DNA of 64,000 nucleotides from Nocardiopsis sp. N85 (GCF_028882275.1 NZ_JARBUT010000001.1:124001-188000), one strand, 5' to 3'; positions 1 through 7,721 are shown, counted from the stretch's first letter. Program-made: numbers and translations. The notes: generated by a model not told the origin, from the sequence alone.

Positions 1-1448
1 GCGACGAGCCGAAACTCCTCGACTTCACCCGCGAGGACCTCATCAACGACGGCGTCGACGTGGTCAGCGAGGAGGACTACCCCGACACCTGGCGTCAGGG
101 GACGCTGGTCTTCCCGCTCACCTACCAGTTCGAGCCGGGCAGCGACTCCGACGGCGTCACCGCGCACATCCCGCTCAAGGTCCTCAACCAGGTGGAGGCC
201 GACGGGTTCGACTGGCAGATCCCGGGGCTGCGCGCCGACCTGGTCACCGCGCTCATCCGGGCCCTGCCCAAGCCGCTGCGCCGCAACTTCGTCCCCGTGC
301 CGGACAACGCCGACCGCGCCCTGGCCGGGCTGGCCCCCTACGAGGGGACGCTCACCTCGGCGCTGGCCGCCGAGCTCACCCGCATGGCGGGAGAGCGCGT
401 CCCGGCCGACGCCTTCGACCTGACCAGGGTGCCCGACCACCTGCGGATCACCTTCCGCGCGGTGGACGACCGGCAGCGCGCCCTGGCCGAGGACAAGGAC
501 CTCGAACGGCTGCGCGCCAAGCTCAAACCGCGTCTGCGCGAGGCCATCTCCGCCGAGGCCAAGGGCGTGGAGAAGAAGGGGCTCACCTCCTGGGACTTCG
601 GCCCGCTGGAGCGCACCCTGGAGCGCAAGGCGCTGGGCCCCAAGGTCAAGGGGTACCCGGCCCTGGTGGACGAGGGCGACAGCGTCGCCGTGCGCATCTT
701 CGACACCGAACCCGAACAGCGCGCCGCCATGTGGACCGGCACCCGCAGGTTGCTGCTGCTCAACCTGCCCTCGCCGGCGGCCGTGGTGAGCAAGGGTCTC
801 AACAACCCCGACAAGCTCGCCCTCGCGGACAACCCGTACGGGTCCACGAAGAAGCTGCTCGTCGACGCCGAGACGGCGGCCGTCGACCACCTGCTCGCCC
901 GCGCGGGCGGACCGGTGTGGAACGGCGACGACTTCGCCGCGCTGGCCGAGCGCGTCCGCGCCGACCTGGGCGACGTCGTCGCGGAGATCCTGCCCAAGGC
1001 GGCCCGGGTCCTGGTGCTGTGGCGCAAGGTCGCCAAGAAGGTCAAGGGCACCACGTCCCTGGCGGTCCTGCCGTCGCTCAACGACGTCCAGGGTCAGCTC
1101 GTCTCCCTCGTCGGAGACGGGTTCCTCACCGCCACGGGGGTGGGTCGCCTCGACGACCTGCACCGCTACCTGCGCGCCGTGGAGTACCGGCTGGAGAAGC
1201 TGCCGGAGAACCCGCGCCGCGACCAGGTCGAGATGAGCAGGGTCGAACAGATGCGCCAGGCGATCGCCAAGGTGGTCGGCGGTCTCAAGCCGGGCCGTTC
1301 CGCCGATCCCGACGTCGTCGAACTGCGCTGGATGCTGGAGGAGTACCGGGTGAGCCTGTTCGCCCAGGGGGCGATCCGCACCGCCTTCCCCGTCTCCGAC
1401 AAGAGGATCATGAAGGCGGTCGAGGCGGTCAAGGCCGCGGGGCGGTAG
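1..1448 (+). CDS. hrpA: ATP-dependent RNA helicase HrpA, C-terminal part (5' truncated by window start)
   Basis: The reading frame is open from base 3 (codon_start 3) to a TAG at 1448, leaving 481 residues of a protein that is usually about 1,300 residues long. The visible part is the C-terminal DUF3418 region typical of HrpA-type DEAH-box helicases. It begins with a YPDTWRQG motif, then TFPL-like and YQFEPG motifs, then a stretch around PGLRADLVTALIRALPKPLRR. The helicase core motifs lie upstream and cannot be checked. HrpA family helicases remodel RNA or ribosomes in the cytoplasm. The last 130 bases (1321-1450) occur a second time at 2371-2500, on the far side of a toxin-antitoxin module, so the gene end looks like an insertion target. 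A hairpin follows at 1455-1479. Confidence 0.9.
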   Translation, partial: DEPKLLDFTREDLINDGVDVVSEEDYPDTWRQGTLVFPLTYQFEPGSDSDGVTAHIPLKVLNQVEADGFDWQIPGLRADLVTALIRALPKPLRRNFVPVPDNADRALAGLAPYEGTLTSALAAELTRMAGERVPADAFDLTRVPDHLRITFRAVDDRQRALAEDKDLERLRAKLKPRLREAISAEAKGVEKKGLTSWDFGPLERTLERKALGPKVKGYPALVDEGDSVAVRIFDTEPEQRAAMWTGTRRLLLLNLPSPAAVVSKGLNNPDKLALADNPYGSTKKLLVDAETAAVDHLLARAGGPVWNGDDFAALAERVRADLGDVVAEILPKAARVLVLWRKVAKKVKGTTSLAVLPSLNDVQGQLVSLVGDGFLTATGVGRLDDLHRYLRAVEYRLEKLPENPRRDQVEMSRVEQMRQAIAKVVGGLKPGRSADPDVVELRWMLEEYRVSLFAQGAIRTAFPVSDKRIMKAVEAVKAAGR

Positions 1449-1450
1449 CC
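1321..1450 (+). repeat. Direct repeat copy 1: 3' end of hrpA
   Basis: This 130-bp stretch encodes the last 42 residues of HrpA, the stop codon and two further bases. It matches 2371-2500 at 127 of 130 positions by eye, exactly 1,050 bp apart. Differences are at 1323 (c/t), 1438 (c/t) and 1439 (g/a). The two copies bracket the GNAT/DUF1778 module. Confidence 0.95.
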
Positions 1451-1454
1451 TGCG

Positions 1455-1479
1455 GGCCCACCCGTGAGGCGGGTGGGCC
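1455..1479. terminator. Hairpin terminator after hrpA
   Basis: A 9-bp perfect stem (ggcccaccc/gggtgggcc) with a 7-base loop lies 7 bases after the hrpA stop and before the convergent GNAT gene. It has no long T run, as is common in GC-rich actinobacteria. It could serve both genes. Confidence 0.6.
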
Positions 1480-1488
1480 TCGGCGGCG

Positions 1489-1980
1489 TCACGCCAGGGT
1501 CTTGGCGATGTCGCTCATCTTCCGGTACAGCCGCATGCTCTCGGGGATGCCCCGGAACCCGTGCTTCTCATAGAAGGTGTACGCCTCCTCGTCCAGGGCG
1601 TCGACCACGAAGAACCGTACGGCGAAGACCTCGTTGCCGGTCAGGGCACGTTCGAAGGCGTCCACCAACAGCACGGGTCCCAGACCTCGCCCCTGGTGGC
1701 GTGTGTCCAGTGCCAGCCGCGCCAGGAGCACGGCGGGCATCTTGTGCATGCCGCCTCGGGCCAGGGATCTGGGCAGCTCCTCCCGCTCCAGGGTCATGGA
1801 GGTGAAGGAGTAGTAGGCCACCACCTCCGTGGAGCCCTCCTCGCACCAGACGAAGGTGGCCGCGGTGTTGTTGGCGCGCGCGTGCAGCGCGCTTCTGCGC
1901 AGCCAGGTGTCCAGCTCCTCCTTCCCACAGGAGAAGGTGTCGGTGCGGTGCTCTCGCCGGAGGGGCTGACAGACGAACAC
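1489..1980 (-). CDS. GNAT-family acetyltransferase toxin (TacT-like)
   Basis: This 163-residue GNAT protein starts at a GTG 7 bases after the stop of a DUF1778 antitoxin gene. That arrangement and length are the hallmarks of TacAT-type toxin-antitoxin modules, in which the toxin acetylates charged aminoacyl-tRNA and halts translation. Visible features are the N-terminal YYSFTSM strand, an acetyl-CoA-binding motif A reading ARLALDTRHQGRGLG (the Q/RxxGxG signature), and a C-terminal AYTFYEKHGF segment that carries the Tyr expected to assist acetyl transfer. Function is inferred from family and context; the tRNA target is not visible. The module sits between duplicated hrpA ends. Confidence 0.88.
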   Translation of the reverse strand: MFVCQPLRREHRTDTFSCGKEELDTWLRRSALHARANNTAATFVWCEEGSTEVVAYYSFTSMTLEREELPRSLARGGMHKMPAVLLARLALDTRHQGRGLGPVLLVDAFERALTGNEVFAVRFFVVDALDEEAYTFYEKHGFRGIPESMRLYRKMSDIAKTLA

Positions 1981-1987
1981 GCCCGGT

Positions 1988-2260
1988 TTACCTCTTCACC
2001 ATGGAGCGGTGCCTGCGCACCGCGGAGGCCAGTTCCTCGATCGGCTGAGCGGGCTCCTCCAGGGATTCGACCATGGCGTCGAAGAACGCGGCGGGGACCG
2101 TGGTGGCCTGCTCGCGCTCCACGATCTCCGTGGCCGCCTCCCTGGCGGTTCGGACGACGAACTTGGAAGCGGACTCGTGGCTGATACGGGCCGCCTCAAG
2201 GAGCAGTGCCTTGTCCTCGGGCGTGACGCGGACTTCGATCCGTTCCGTGGCGATGCTCAT
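1988..2260 (-). CDS. DUF1778 (TacA-like) antitoxin
   Basis: A 90-residue protein whose start was set at the ATG reading MSIATERIEVRVTPEDKALL. This opens the ribbon-helix-helix DNA-binding domain typical of DUF1778 antitoxins. A longer frame to 2482 exists, but its upstream part only reads through the repeat and promoter region. The C-terminal part (AAFFDAMVESLEEPAQP) fits the toxin-neutralising tail. It is transcribed first in the operon, as is usual for type II modules, and probably represses its own promoter at the direct repeats at 2335-2352. Confidence 0.88.
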   Translation of the reverse strand: MSIATERIEVRVTPEDKALLLEAARISHESASKFVVRTAREAATEIVEREQATTVPAAFFDAMVESLEEPAQPIEELASAVRRHRSMVKR

Positions 2261-2334
2261 GGGCGCAGGTCTTTCTCGGTGGGCGGCCTTCCCGGTCGGC
2301 GGTGGCGGACGCACAGCCGGGACTCGTCCCCGAG

Positions 2335-2352
2335 TGTACGGCATTTGTACGG
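2335..2352 (-). promoter_or_regulatory. Candidate operator of the toxin-antitoxin module
   Basis: Two direct copies of TGTACGG (2335-2341 and 2346-2352) are spaced 11 bp apart, about one helical turn, 75 bp upstream of the antitoxin start. Ribbon-helix-helix antitoxins typically bind such paired half-sites. Read on the minus strand, TACACT at this place could be the -10 element. The functional role is inferred. Confidence 0.45.
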
Positions 2353-2370
2353 ACATCGGGAGGGGGTGTG

Positions 2371-2500
2371 AATTGCGCTGGATGCTGGAGGAGTACCGGG
2401 TGAGCCTGTTCGCCCAGGGGGCGATCCGCACCGCCTTCCCCGTCTCCGACAAGAGGATCATGAAGGCGGTCGAGGCGGTCAAGGCCGTAGGGCGGTAGCC
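2371..2500 (+). repeat. Direct repeat copy 2: duplicated hrpA 3' end
   Basis: Second copy of the last 42 codons and stop of hrpA, still in frame (ending VKAVGR and TAG), but without the rest of the gene upstream. It is followed by its own strong hairpin at 2518-2545, as a genuine gene end would be. This copy may be the original tail displaced by an incoming cassette that carried a replacement tail, or a duplication produced on insertion. Confidence 0.95.
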
Positions 2501-2517
2501 GCCCGCGCGGCGGACGC

Positions 2518-2545
2518 GCGCCCCGGCCCGTGCGGGCCGGGGCGC
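2518..2545. terminator. Hairpin terminator
   Basis: A perfect 12-bp stem (gcgccccggccc/gggccggggcgc) with a 4-base loop lies between the second hrpA tail and the convergent PPOX gene, so it may act in both directions. Confidence 0.7.
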
Positions 2546-2551
2546 GGTGGT

Positions 2552-3184
2552 CTACGGGGCGGCGCGCCGGGCCGCGTTCTCCTGCCTGGCCCCGAAGAAG
2601 TCCCCGCCCTTGCGGAGGGTGTCGTCCGTGCCCCAGTCCTCCTCGGCCCCGACCTTGCGCAGGTGGGGGATGTGCTTGCGGCAGTGGATGTAGGCCTCTT
2701 CCACCTGCACCAGGACCCACATCTGCGCCCGCTGGCCCGGGACCTCCGGCAGGGGCAGGTCCCGCACGTGGGACCGCAGGCGCTCGTCCTCCATGATCTT
2801 CACCCGGCCGTTCACGTGGAGGCCGATCCGGTCGCGCAGGAAGTCGAGGAACATCAGGCCGATGTGCGGGTTCTGGGACATGTTGCCCGCACTGGCGAAG
2901 ACGCCGTTGCCGCGGTACTCGGGGAAGGCCAGGGTGCGGTCGTCGATCACGTGGACGAAACCCGGGGGGCCGGCCCTGAAACTGGAGTCGCACTCGCCCC
3001 GGCCGTCCGCCGTGGCGATGAACAGCATCTCCTGCCGGGCGATGAAGGCGCGCATCTCCGTGTTGAGGTGGTCCAGCATCTGGTCGCGGTAGAAGCGCTC
3101 CGCGCGTTCGGTCGTGCCCATGACGTGCTGGACGTACCGCTCTCCCTCCGTGCCGGTCGAGTTGTTCTGGCTGGTCTGTGTCAT
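2552..3184 (-). CDS. PPOX-class (pyridoxamine 5'-phosphate oxidase-like) flavin-binding protein
   Basis: A 210-residue split-barrel protein. After an N-terminal helical region (ERAERFYRDQMLDHL) comes the FMN-barrel core: MLFIATADGRGECDSS, then FVHVIDDRTLAFPEYRGNGVFASAGNMSQNPHIGLMFLDF, then VNGRV. These are standard in the PPOX family that binds FMN or F420. The pattern of paired N and G residues after the FPEYRGN segment matches phosphate binding in this family. Substrate is unknown. It lies 52 bp downstream of a globin gene on the same strand, suggesting joint function in redox or nitric-oxide/oxygen stress, which is inferred. Confidence 0.85.
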   Translation of the reverse strand: MTQTSQNNSTGTEGERYVQHVMGTTERAERFYRDQMLDHLNTEMRAFIARQEMLFIATADGRGECDSSFRAGPPGFVHVIDDRTLAFPEYRGNGVFASAGNMSQNPHIGLMFLDFLRDRIGLHVNGRVKIMEDERLRSHVRDLPLPEVPGQRAQMWVLVQVEEAYIHCRKHIPHLRKVGAEEDWGTDDTLRKGGDFFGARQENAARRAAP

Positions 3185-3236
3185 GAGGTGGGGCTTTCGA
3201 CGGTGTGCGGTGTGGGGAGGGGCCGGGGCGCGCCCG

Positions 3237-3719
3237 TCAGCGCGCGCTGCGGGACATGGCGGACGGCGGGGCGGGCTCGACGTCCTCGGCCCCGGCGATC
3301 ATCTGCGCGGTGATCCACTGGTAGACCAGCACCCAGGCCGAGCTCATCGAGGACGACCAGGTGGGCGAGACCTCGCTGACGGCGCGGACCAGGGCCCGTC
3401 CGACATAGGGGTAGTGCTCGGGGAGCACACCCAGGTCCCGGTGGTGGTCCCTGCCCAGACGCCGCAGGTAGTGCGCGATCTCGTCGGGGGAGTCGAGGTG
3501 GCGGACCACCGACAACAGGGCGTCGGCCATGCGCTGCTGCTGGGGCCGCAGGTCGGCGGAGAACATGTCCCGCACGGCGGGGACCATCTCGAACAGGTTG
3601 TCGTAGAAGGACTTGGCCAGGCGGGTCGATCCCTCGGGCAGGTCGACGCACGACTGGCGGACCAGATCGATGATCTCCCGGTCGGGGAGCGGTACTTCGG
3701 ATACGCGGCGAAGAGTCAA
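3237..3719 (-). CDS. Single-domain globin (flavohaemoglobin-type globin fold)
   Basis: The conserved part runs from IDLVRQSCVDLPEG to the end and matches a bacterial globin of about 135 residues: SFYDNLFEMVPAVRDMF, QRMADALLSVVRHLDSPDEI, then LGRDHHRDLGVLPEHYPYVG with the proximal His in the HHRDLGV segment. No FAD or NAD domain follows, so it is not a full flavohaemoglobin. The frame stays open up to 3923, but the upstream part looks non-coding. No ATG or GTG sits near the conserved start, so the TTG at 3719 is proposed and the exact start is uncertain. Likely role is oxygen or NO binding, with the downstream PPOX protein as possible partner. Confidence 0.75.
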   Translation of the reverse strand: MTLRRVSEVPLPDREIIDLVRQSCVDLPEGSTRLAKSFYDNLFEMVPAVRDMFSADLRPQQQRMADALLSVVRHLDSPDEIAHYLRRLGRDHHRDLGVLPEHYPYVGRALVRAVSEVSPTWSSSMSSAWVLVYQWITAQMIAGAEDVEPAPPSAMSRSAR

Positions 3720-4140
3720 GGACGAGTCCAGGGTTCGGGTGAGAGGGGAACCACGGTGCGTCAGCGGGCGGGGCGCTGCGAGCCCGCCGTCACCGAAGAG
3801 GACGGGGTCGTGCACCGGGGCGGTCCTCGGCGACCGGGACGCGGTCTCGCGCCGAGGGGCTCGGATCCACCCTTCCCGCCAGGAGCCCCGCAGGCGAACG
3901 GTGCGGGACGAGAGAGGAAACAACGGGACGGGTGGGGTGCAAGTGACCCTTGTCTTTTTTTCTCGGTCTTTTGAGGGGGAACTGTAACAGATCTGCTACG
4001 GGGAGGAGTGTCCTCGTCCGGCTTCGCCACCGTGGGCCCGCGATCCCGGCCGGGTCCCTTCTGCCCGAGGTCGCGGGGCGATAGCATGCGGCGGGTGGTG
4101 TAGACCACCGTCGGCACGGACGCGAGGAAACGGGGTCCCC
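3720..4140. promoter_or_regulatory. Divergent promoter region between globin and lactonase genes
   Basis: About 420 bp without a convincing gene. It contains a T-rich run near 3955-3970 and an imperfect 16-bp palindrome at 3984-3999 (GTAACAGATCTGCTAC, centred on AGATCT) that could be an operator for either direction. No specific regulator can be assigned. Confidence 0.4.
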
Positions 4141-5340
4141 TTGGGCGACGCGGTGAACGGACGACGGCTGCTGCTCGTGGGCACCTACACCCCGGACTCC
4201 GACCCGCCCGGCGCGGGTCGGGGGATCCACCGGGTGGGGTTCGACCCCGTGACCGGCGAACTCTTCGACCAGGGGGTGGCGGCGGACACCCCGGGGCCCT
4301 CGTTCCTGGCCTATCGGCCCGAGCCGCCCACGGTCTACGCGGTCAACGAGCGGGAGAAGGGCACCCTGACGGCCTTCCGCATCGACGGGAGCGCCGACCT
4401 CACCGAACTCGGTGAGGTCCCCACCGGCGGGGGATCGCCCTGCCACGTCCGCTACCTGGGCCCCGAACAGGTCGCCGTCGCCAACTACGCCAACGGCGTG
4501 GTGACCTTCGTGCCCACCGACGCCGACGGCGTCCCGGCCGCGCCCCACCGTGAACTCGCGTACCGGGGGAGCGGCCCGGTCAGCGACCGCCAGGAGGGCC
4601 CGCACGCGCACAGCACCGCCGTGGTGCTGAACTCGCACGAACGCCGCCTGCGCTACCTGCTCACCGCCGACCTGGGCACCGACGAACTGCGCGTGTACCA
4701 GTACGCGGTGCCGGTCCAGGACGAGGAGCCGGCCCACCCGGACGAGGGCCTGTTCGGCACGGTGAGGCTGCCCGCGGGCACCGGGCCCCGCCACATGGCG
4801 GTCAACGGCGACCACGTCTACGTCGCCGGCGAACTCGACTCCCGGGTGCACATCGTCCGGTGGAACCCGCGCCGGGGCGCAGGCGAACACCTGGGCTCGG
4901 TCCCGACCATCGGCGGCGTCCACGACGCGAACTTCCCGGCGGAGATCGCCCTGCACCGACTCAAGGTCACCGGCCGGGAGATCGCCGACGGCGACGCCCT
5001 GCCGATGACCACGACCTACGAGGGACGGGTGTACGTGTCCAACCGGGGCGCGAACGTGGTCTCCACCTTCGCGGTCCGCGACGAGGGCGCCAGCCTGGAG
5101 CACCTGGCCGACACCCCGGTGGGGGACTGGCCCCGCCATTTCGCGGTCGTCCGGGGCCACCGGGACGAGCCCGACCACCTGGTCGTCGCCGCCCAGAACG
5201 GCGACGAACTCCGCTCGCTGCGCATCGACCCCGACACCGGGATCCCCACCGACACCGGCCACCGCCTGGAGATCCCGATCCCGGTCTGCGTCCTGCCGGT
5301 CCCCATCAACCGCATCCGCCGCGCCTGCGATCACCCCTGA
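4141..5340 (+). CDS. Lactonase-family seven-bladed beta-propeller protein (6-phosphogluconolactonase type)
   Basis: About 399 residues from a TTG at 4141; a GTG at 4153 (MNGRRLLLVGTYTP) is an equally good start. The LLVGTYTP opening, the HAHSTAVVL segment and the repeated blade motifs fit the YbhE/Pgl-type lactonase family (COG2706). Later blades include GTGPRHMAVN, YVAGELDSRVHI, YVSNRGANVVSTF and GDWPRHFAV. Family members hydrolyse 6-phosphogluconolactone or related lactones in the cytoplasm; the substrate here is not shown. No signal peptide is seen. It is monocistronic, bounded downstream by a hairpin at 5406-5433. Confidence 0.85.
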   Translation: MGDAVNGRRLLLVGTYTPDSDPPGAGRGIHRVGFDPVTGELFDQGVAADTPGPSFLAYRPEPPTVYAVNEREKGTLTAFRIDGSADLTELGEVPTGGGSPCHVRYLGPEQVAVANYANGVVTFVPTDADGVPAAPHRELAYRGSGPVSDRQEGPHAHSTAVVLNSHERRLRYLLTADLGTDELRVYQYAVPVQDEEPAHPDEGLFGTVRLPAGTGPRHMAVNGDHVYVAGELDSRVHIVRWNPRRGAGEHLGSVPTIGGVHDANFPAEIALHRLKVTGREIADGDALPMTTTYEGRVYVSNRGANVVSTFAVRDEGASLEHLADTPVGDWPRHFAVVRGHRDEPDHLVVAAQNGDELRSLRIDPDTGIPTDTGHRLEIPIPVCVLPVPINRIRRACDHP

Positions 5341-5405
5341 CCGACGCGGCCCGGGACGGCGCTCCGATCACTCCGCTTCGTCCGACTCCACCCCGGACAT
5401 ACGTG

Positions 5406-5433
5406 TGGCCCGGGGACCATCGGCCCCGGGCCA
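5406..5433. terminator. Bidirectional hairpin terminator
   Basis: A 10-bp perfect stem (tggcccgggg/ccccgggcca) with an 8-base loop lies between the end of the lactonase gene and the convergent 5440-5778 gene. Confidence 0.65.
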
Positions 5434-5439
5434 CGAGCC

Positions 5440-5778
5440 TCACCGACTGACACCTGTCCCTACCGTCGCCACCGCACCGGACCGGCTCCACGACCCTCGC
5501 GGCCCGGGCCTCGGCGGCGGCTCCGTGTGCCATCGCCGGGACCGAGCCGGAACCGCCACGACCGGCCTGCTCGGCTGCGTCTTCTCGATCTCGGCCGCCA
5601 ACTCCGGGGCACTGTCACCGCTCAGCATCACCATGCGTCCGGTGTGCGCCGCCCAGTACCGGCCGGTCGAGCTGCCGTGCCACACCGTCCACCCGTGCTC
5701 ACGGTAGGTGGCGCGGAGGTGGTTCACCTCCTGCGGAATGGACGCTTCGACGGTCTCCGGGGTCGTGAAGGCGGTCAT
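5440..5778 (-). CDS. Hypothetical 112-residue protein of the ATPase/XRE cluster
   Basis: Not assigned to a named family. The start is the ATG at 5778 (MTAFTTPETVEASIPQEV), which overlaps the stop of the preceding gene by four bases (ATGA), showing translational coupling. The middle reads LRATYREHGWTVWHGSSTGRYWAAH, a pattern seen in small actinobacterial proteins next to DUF397/XRE genes. The C-terminal 30 residues are Pro/Arg-rich and probably disordered. It is the third gene of a tightly overlapped operon headed by an anti-sigma-type ATPase. Confidence 0.7.
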   Translation of the reverse strand: MTAFTTPETVEASIPQEVNHLRATYREHGWTVWHGSSTGRYWAAHTGRMVMLSGDSAPELAAEIEKTQPSRPVVAVPARSRRWHTEPPPRPGPRGSWSRSGAVATVGTGVSR

Positions 5779-6002
5779 GCCGCACCGCCTTCCATGGCCC
5801 TCAGGGCCTTCCGAAGTTCCTCGGCGCCCGCGCACACGACCGGTTCGGGCCGGCCGCCGTCGGTGGTCCGGGTGTCGATCGCCATGAGGCAGGGCCGTCC
5901 CTGCCCTCCGCGCAGTTCGCAGATGAGGAAGCCGGGGAACTCCTCGCGCAGCGTCAGAACGGCTGCGCTCGGCCTCAGGTGGTAACCCTCCACGGTGTTC
6001 AC
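5775..6002 (-). CDS. Hypothetical 75-residue protein
   Basis: A small protein starting at a GTG at 6002 inside a GTGA overlap with the stop of the upstream ATPase gene and ending in an ATGA overlap with the next gene. This double coupling is the main evidence that it is real. The sequence contains GYHLRPSAAVLTLREEFPGF and ends in EELRKALRAMEGGAA. No catalytic motif or membrane segment is visible. Function unknown; probably an accessory of the regulatory cluster. Confidence 0.7.
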   Translation of the reverse strand: MNTVEGYHLRPSAAVLTLREEFPGFLICELRGGQGRPCLMAIDTRTTDGGRPEPVVCAGAEELRKALRAMEGGAA

Positions 6003-6496
6003 CGGCCCTTTCGGGGGAGGGGGACCGCCGGGGCCGGCGGCTCGGGCACGTGCCATCGCAGCTCGAAGAACATCCCGGGTCCGCGCAGGGACCGGAAGCG
6101 CCCCCAGCGGGAGGCGAGGGCGTTCACCAGGAACAGGCCGCGCCCGCCCTCGGCGTAGGTGTCGGGGCTGACGGCGCGGAGGGACGGGGCCCGCCCGTAG
6201 GCGTCGAGGACCTCCACGCGCAGCCACCCGTGGAAGAAGAACGCACGGACGTAGAAGTCACCGCGCTCCACGTCGCCGTTCGGGGCGTGCCGGACGTTGT
6301 TGGTCGCCAGCTCCGAGAGCAGGAGCAGGGTGTTCTCGGCGGTCTCCTCCGGAGCGTCCGCGAAGGTCAGCTTGCGCTCCATCCAGTCGCGGGCCTCTTT
6401 CACGCTCTCGGGGCGTCCGACGAAACGGAAGGAGCAGCGCCTCAGCGGCAACCGCCGACGCGGTTCGGGGGTGTTGGGAACGATACGGTTGGACAT
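5999..6496 (-). CDS. Anti-sigma-factor-type ATP-binding protein (HATPase_c, RsbW-like)
   Basis: 165 residues forming a GHKL ATPase domain. The N box reads LLLLSELATNNVRHA, the G1 box VLDAYGRAP and the G2 box EGGRGLFLVNALASRWG. These bind ATP-Mg in RsbW/SpoIIAB-like regulators that sequester sigma factors or phosphorylate antagonists. There is no membrane segment. It heads a three-gene overlapping operon and is divergent from an XRE regulator, the standard layout of these actinobacterial clusters. An inverted repeat ACCTG-N6-CAGGT lies at 6505-6520, just upstream of the ribosome binding site. Confidence 0.85.
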   Translation of the reverse strand: MSNRIVPNTPEPRRRLPLRRCSFRFVGRPESVKEARDWMERKLTFADAPEETAENTLLLLSELATNNVRHAPNGDVERGDFYVRAFFFHGWLRVEVLDAYGRAPSLRAVSPDTYAEGGRGLFLVNALASRWGRFRSLRGPGMFFELRWHVPEPPAPAVPLPRKGR

Positions 6497-6504
6497 GGGT
6501 CCTC

Positions 6505-6520
6505 ACCTGTCTACTCAGGT
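6505..6520. promoter_or_regulatory. Inverted repeat upstream of the ATPase operon
   Basis: ACCTG-N6-CAGGT lies 9-24 bases before the ATPase start and includes the AGGTGAGG ribosome-binding region. It could be an operator or a translational hairpin. Weak evidence on its own. Confidence 0.3.
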
Positions 6521-6706
6521 TGTGGGCCAAGGCCCTGGTTCGGTGTTCGTGCACCGTCCAGGGCCGTTTGCGTGCTAGCCGGGGTTGCTCCCGGCTCCTT
6601 TGGCCACAGTGGCACGAGAAGCGCCTGAACTCTCGCTACGGCCATAAGAAGAAGCTTTCTGTGGAAAGCCGAAGCGCGGTGTGTCCACTTGTGTTCAAAT
6701 GTAGGC

Positions 6707-7552
6707 ATGGGTGGCCGGCAGAAGGCAGTAGATAAGGCAGCATTGGTGCAATTCGGGCAGGAGCTTCAGCGTCTGCGCAAAGCGGCTGACCTGTCCCAGC
6801 GTGAGTTGGCGAAAAGAACCCTTATCTCTCACCAGATGTTGGGAGCCATAGAGCGAGCGCAGCGTGCTCCGCGCAAGCACTTCGCGGAACGAGCGGACAG
6901 GGAGCTCGGCGCGCACGGAGCCCTCTCCCGCCTGCGTCCTGGAGCACAGGAGAGCTACCCCCACTGGTTTCGACGCTATGTGGATCTGGAAGCCGAGGCT
7001 GAGGCCATCCACGACTTTCAGTCCGATGCCGTGCCTGGGCTGTTCCAGACCAAGGATTACGCCCGCGCCGTGCTCAGCGCGGGATGGCCGCCCAACGACC
7101 AGGAGCGGACGGAGCGCCTACTGTCTGCCCGTGTGGCGCGGCAGAAGTTGCTGAAGCGTGATCCTTTGCCGTTGCTGTGGGCTGTCATCGATGAGGGAGT
7201 TCTACGACGTGCGGTGGGGTCCAAGGAGATCATGCTGGCTCAGTTGAGCCACCTCTTGGAACTGGCGAGCAGGCCGCACATCCGCCTTCAGGTGTTGCCC
7301 TTCAGTAAGGGTGCCCATGCCGCTATGGATGGATCGTTCAAAGTGTTGGACATGAGTGACGGCAAGCACCTGGCCTACGCGGAGATACCAGGCAGTGGCC
7401 GCGTGATCTCTGACGCCGATGAGGTGAAACAATGCTCCCTGCGGTTCGGGGCGCTACAGTCCTTGTCCTTCTCTCCGGACGAGTCCGTTGACTTCATCTC
7501 CCGCTACAAGGAGGCACACAGCCATGGAATCGACTCCTTCTCACTGGCGTAA
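6707..7552 (+). CDS. XRE-family regulator with DUF5753 effector domain (Scr1-like)
   Basis: 281 residues from the ATG at 6707 (MGGRQKAVDKAALVQF); a TTG at 6689 would add six residues. Residues about 10-65 form a helix-turn-helix (QELQRLRKAADLSQRELAKRT, then MLGAIERAQRAP). The rest is DUF5753, recognised by VPGLFQTKDYARAVL, RVARQKLL and LQVLPFSKGAHAAMDGSF. Codon use is noticeably less GC-rich than in neighbouring genes. The DUF397 gene downstream starts inside its 3' end. Such pairs act as regulators of development or antibiotic production in streptomycetes, or as toxin-antitoxin-like pairs; which applies here is unknown. Confidence 0.88.
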   Translation: MGGRQKAVDKAALVQFGQELQRLRKAADLSQRELAKRTLISHQMLGAIERAQRAPRKHFAERADRELGAHGALSRLRPGAQESYPHWFRRYVDLEAEAEAIHDFQSDAVPGLFQTKDYARAVLSAGWPPNDQERTERLLSARVARQKLLKRDPLPLLWAVIDEGVLRRAVGSKEIMLAQLSHLLELASRPHIRLQVLPFSKGAHAAMDGSFKVLDMSDGKHLAYAEIPGSGRVISDADEVKQCSLRFGALQSLSFSPDESVDFISRYKEAHSHGIDSFSLA

Positions 7553-7721
7553 GTCCAGCTACAGCGGCAACCAGGGGGGTGACTGTGTGGAGGTCGCGGA
7601 CACCCCCGCCCACGTCCACGTCCGTGACACCCAGAACCGCTCCCTCGGGCACCTCACCTTCCCCTCCTCCGACTGGGGCGCGCTCCTGTCCACCCTGCGG
7701 GAGGACACCGTGGCCGGGTAG
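7524..7721 (+). CDS. DUF397 small partner protein
   Basis: 65 residues starting at the ATG at 7524 with a good AAGGAGG at 7508-7514. It overlaps the XRE gene by 29 bp. The HWRKSSYSGNQGGDCVEVA motif and the VRDTQNRSLGHLTFPSSDW end are diagnostic for DUF397. Partner of the DUF5753 regulator, by established gene association. Confidence 0.9.
   Translation: MESTPSHWRKSSYSGNQGGDCVEVADTPAHVHVRDTQNRSLGHLTFPSSDWGALLSTLREDTVAG

Noticed and set aside
338..1081. Long minus-strand frame inside hrpA
   Set aside because: Ser/Arg-rich composition and full overlap with a clear HrpA domain; shadow frame.
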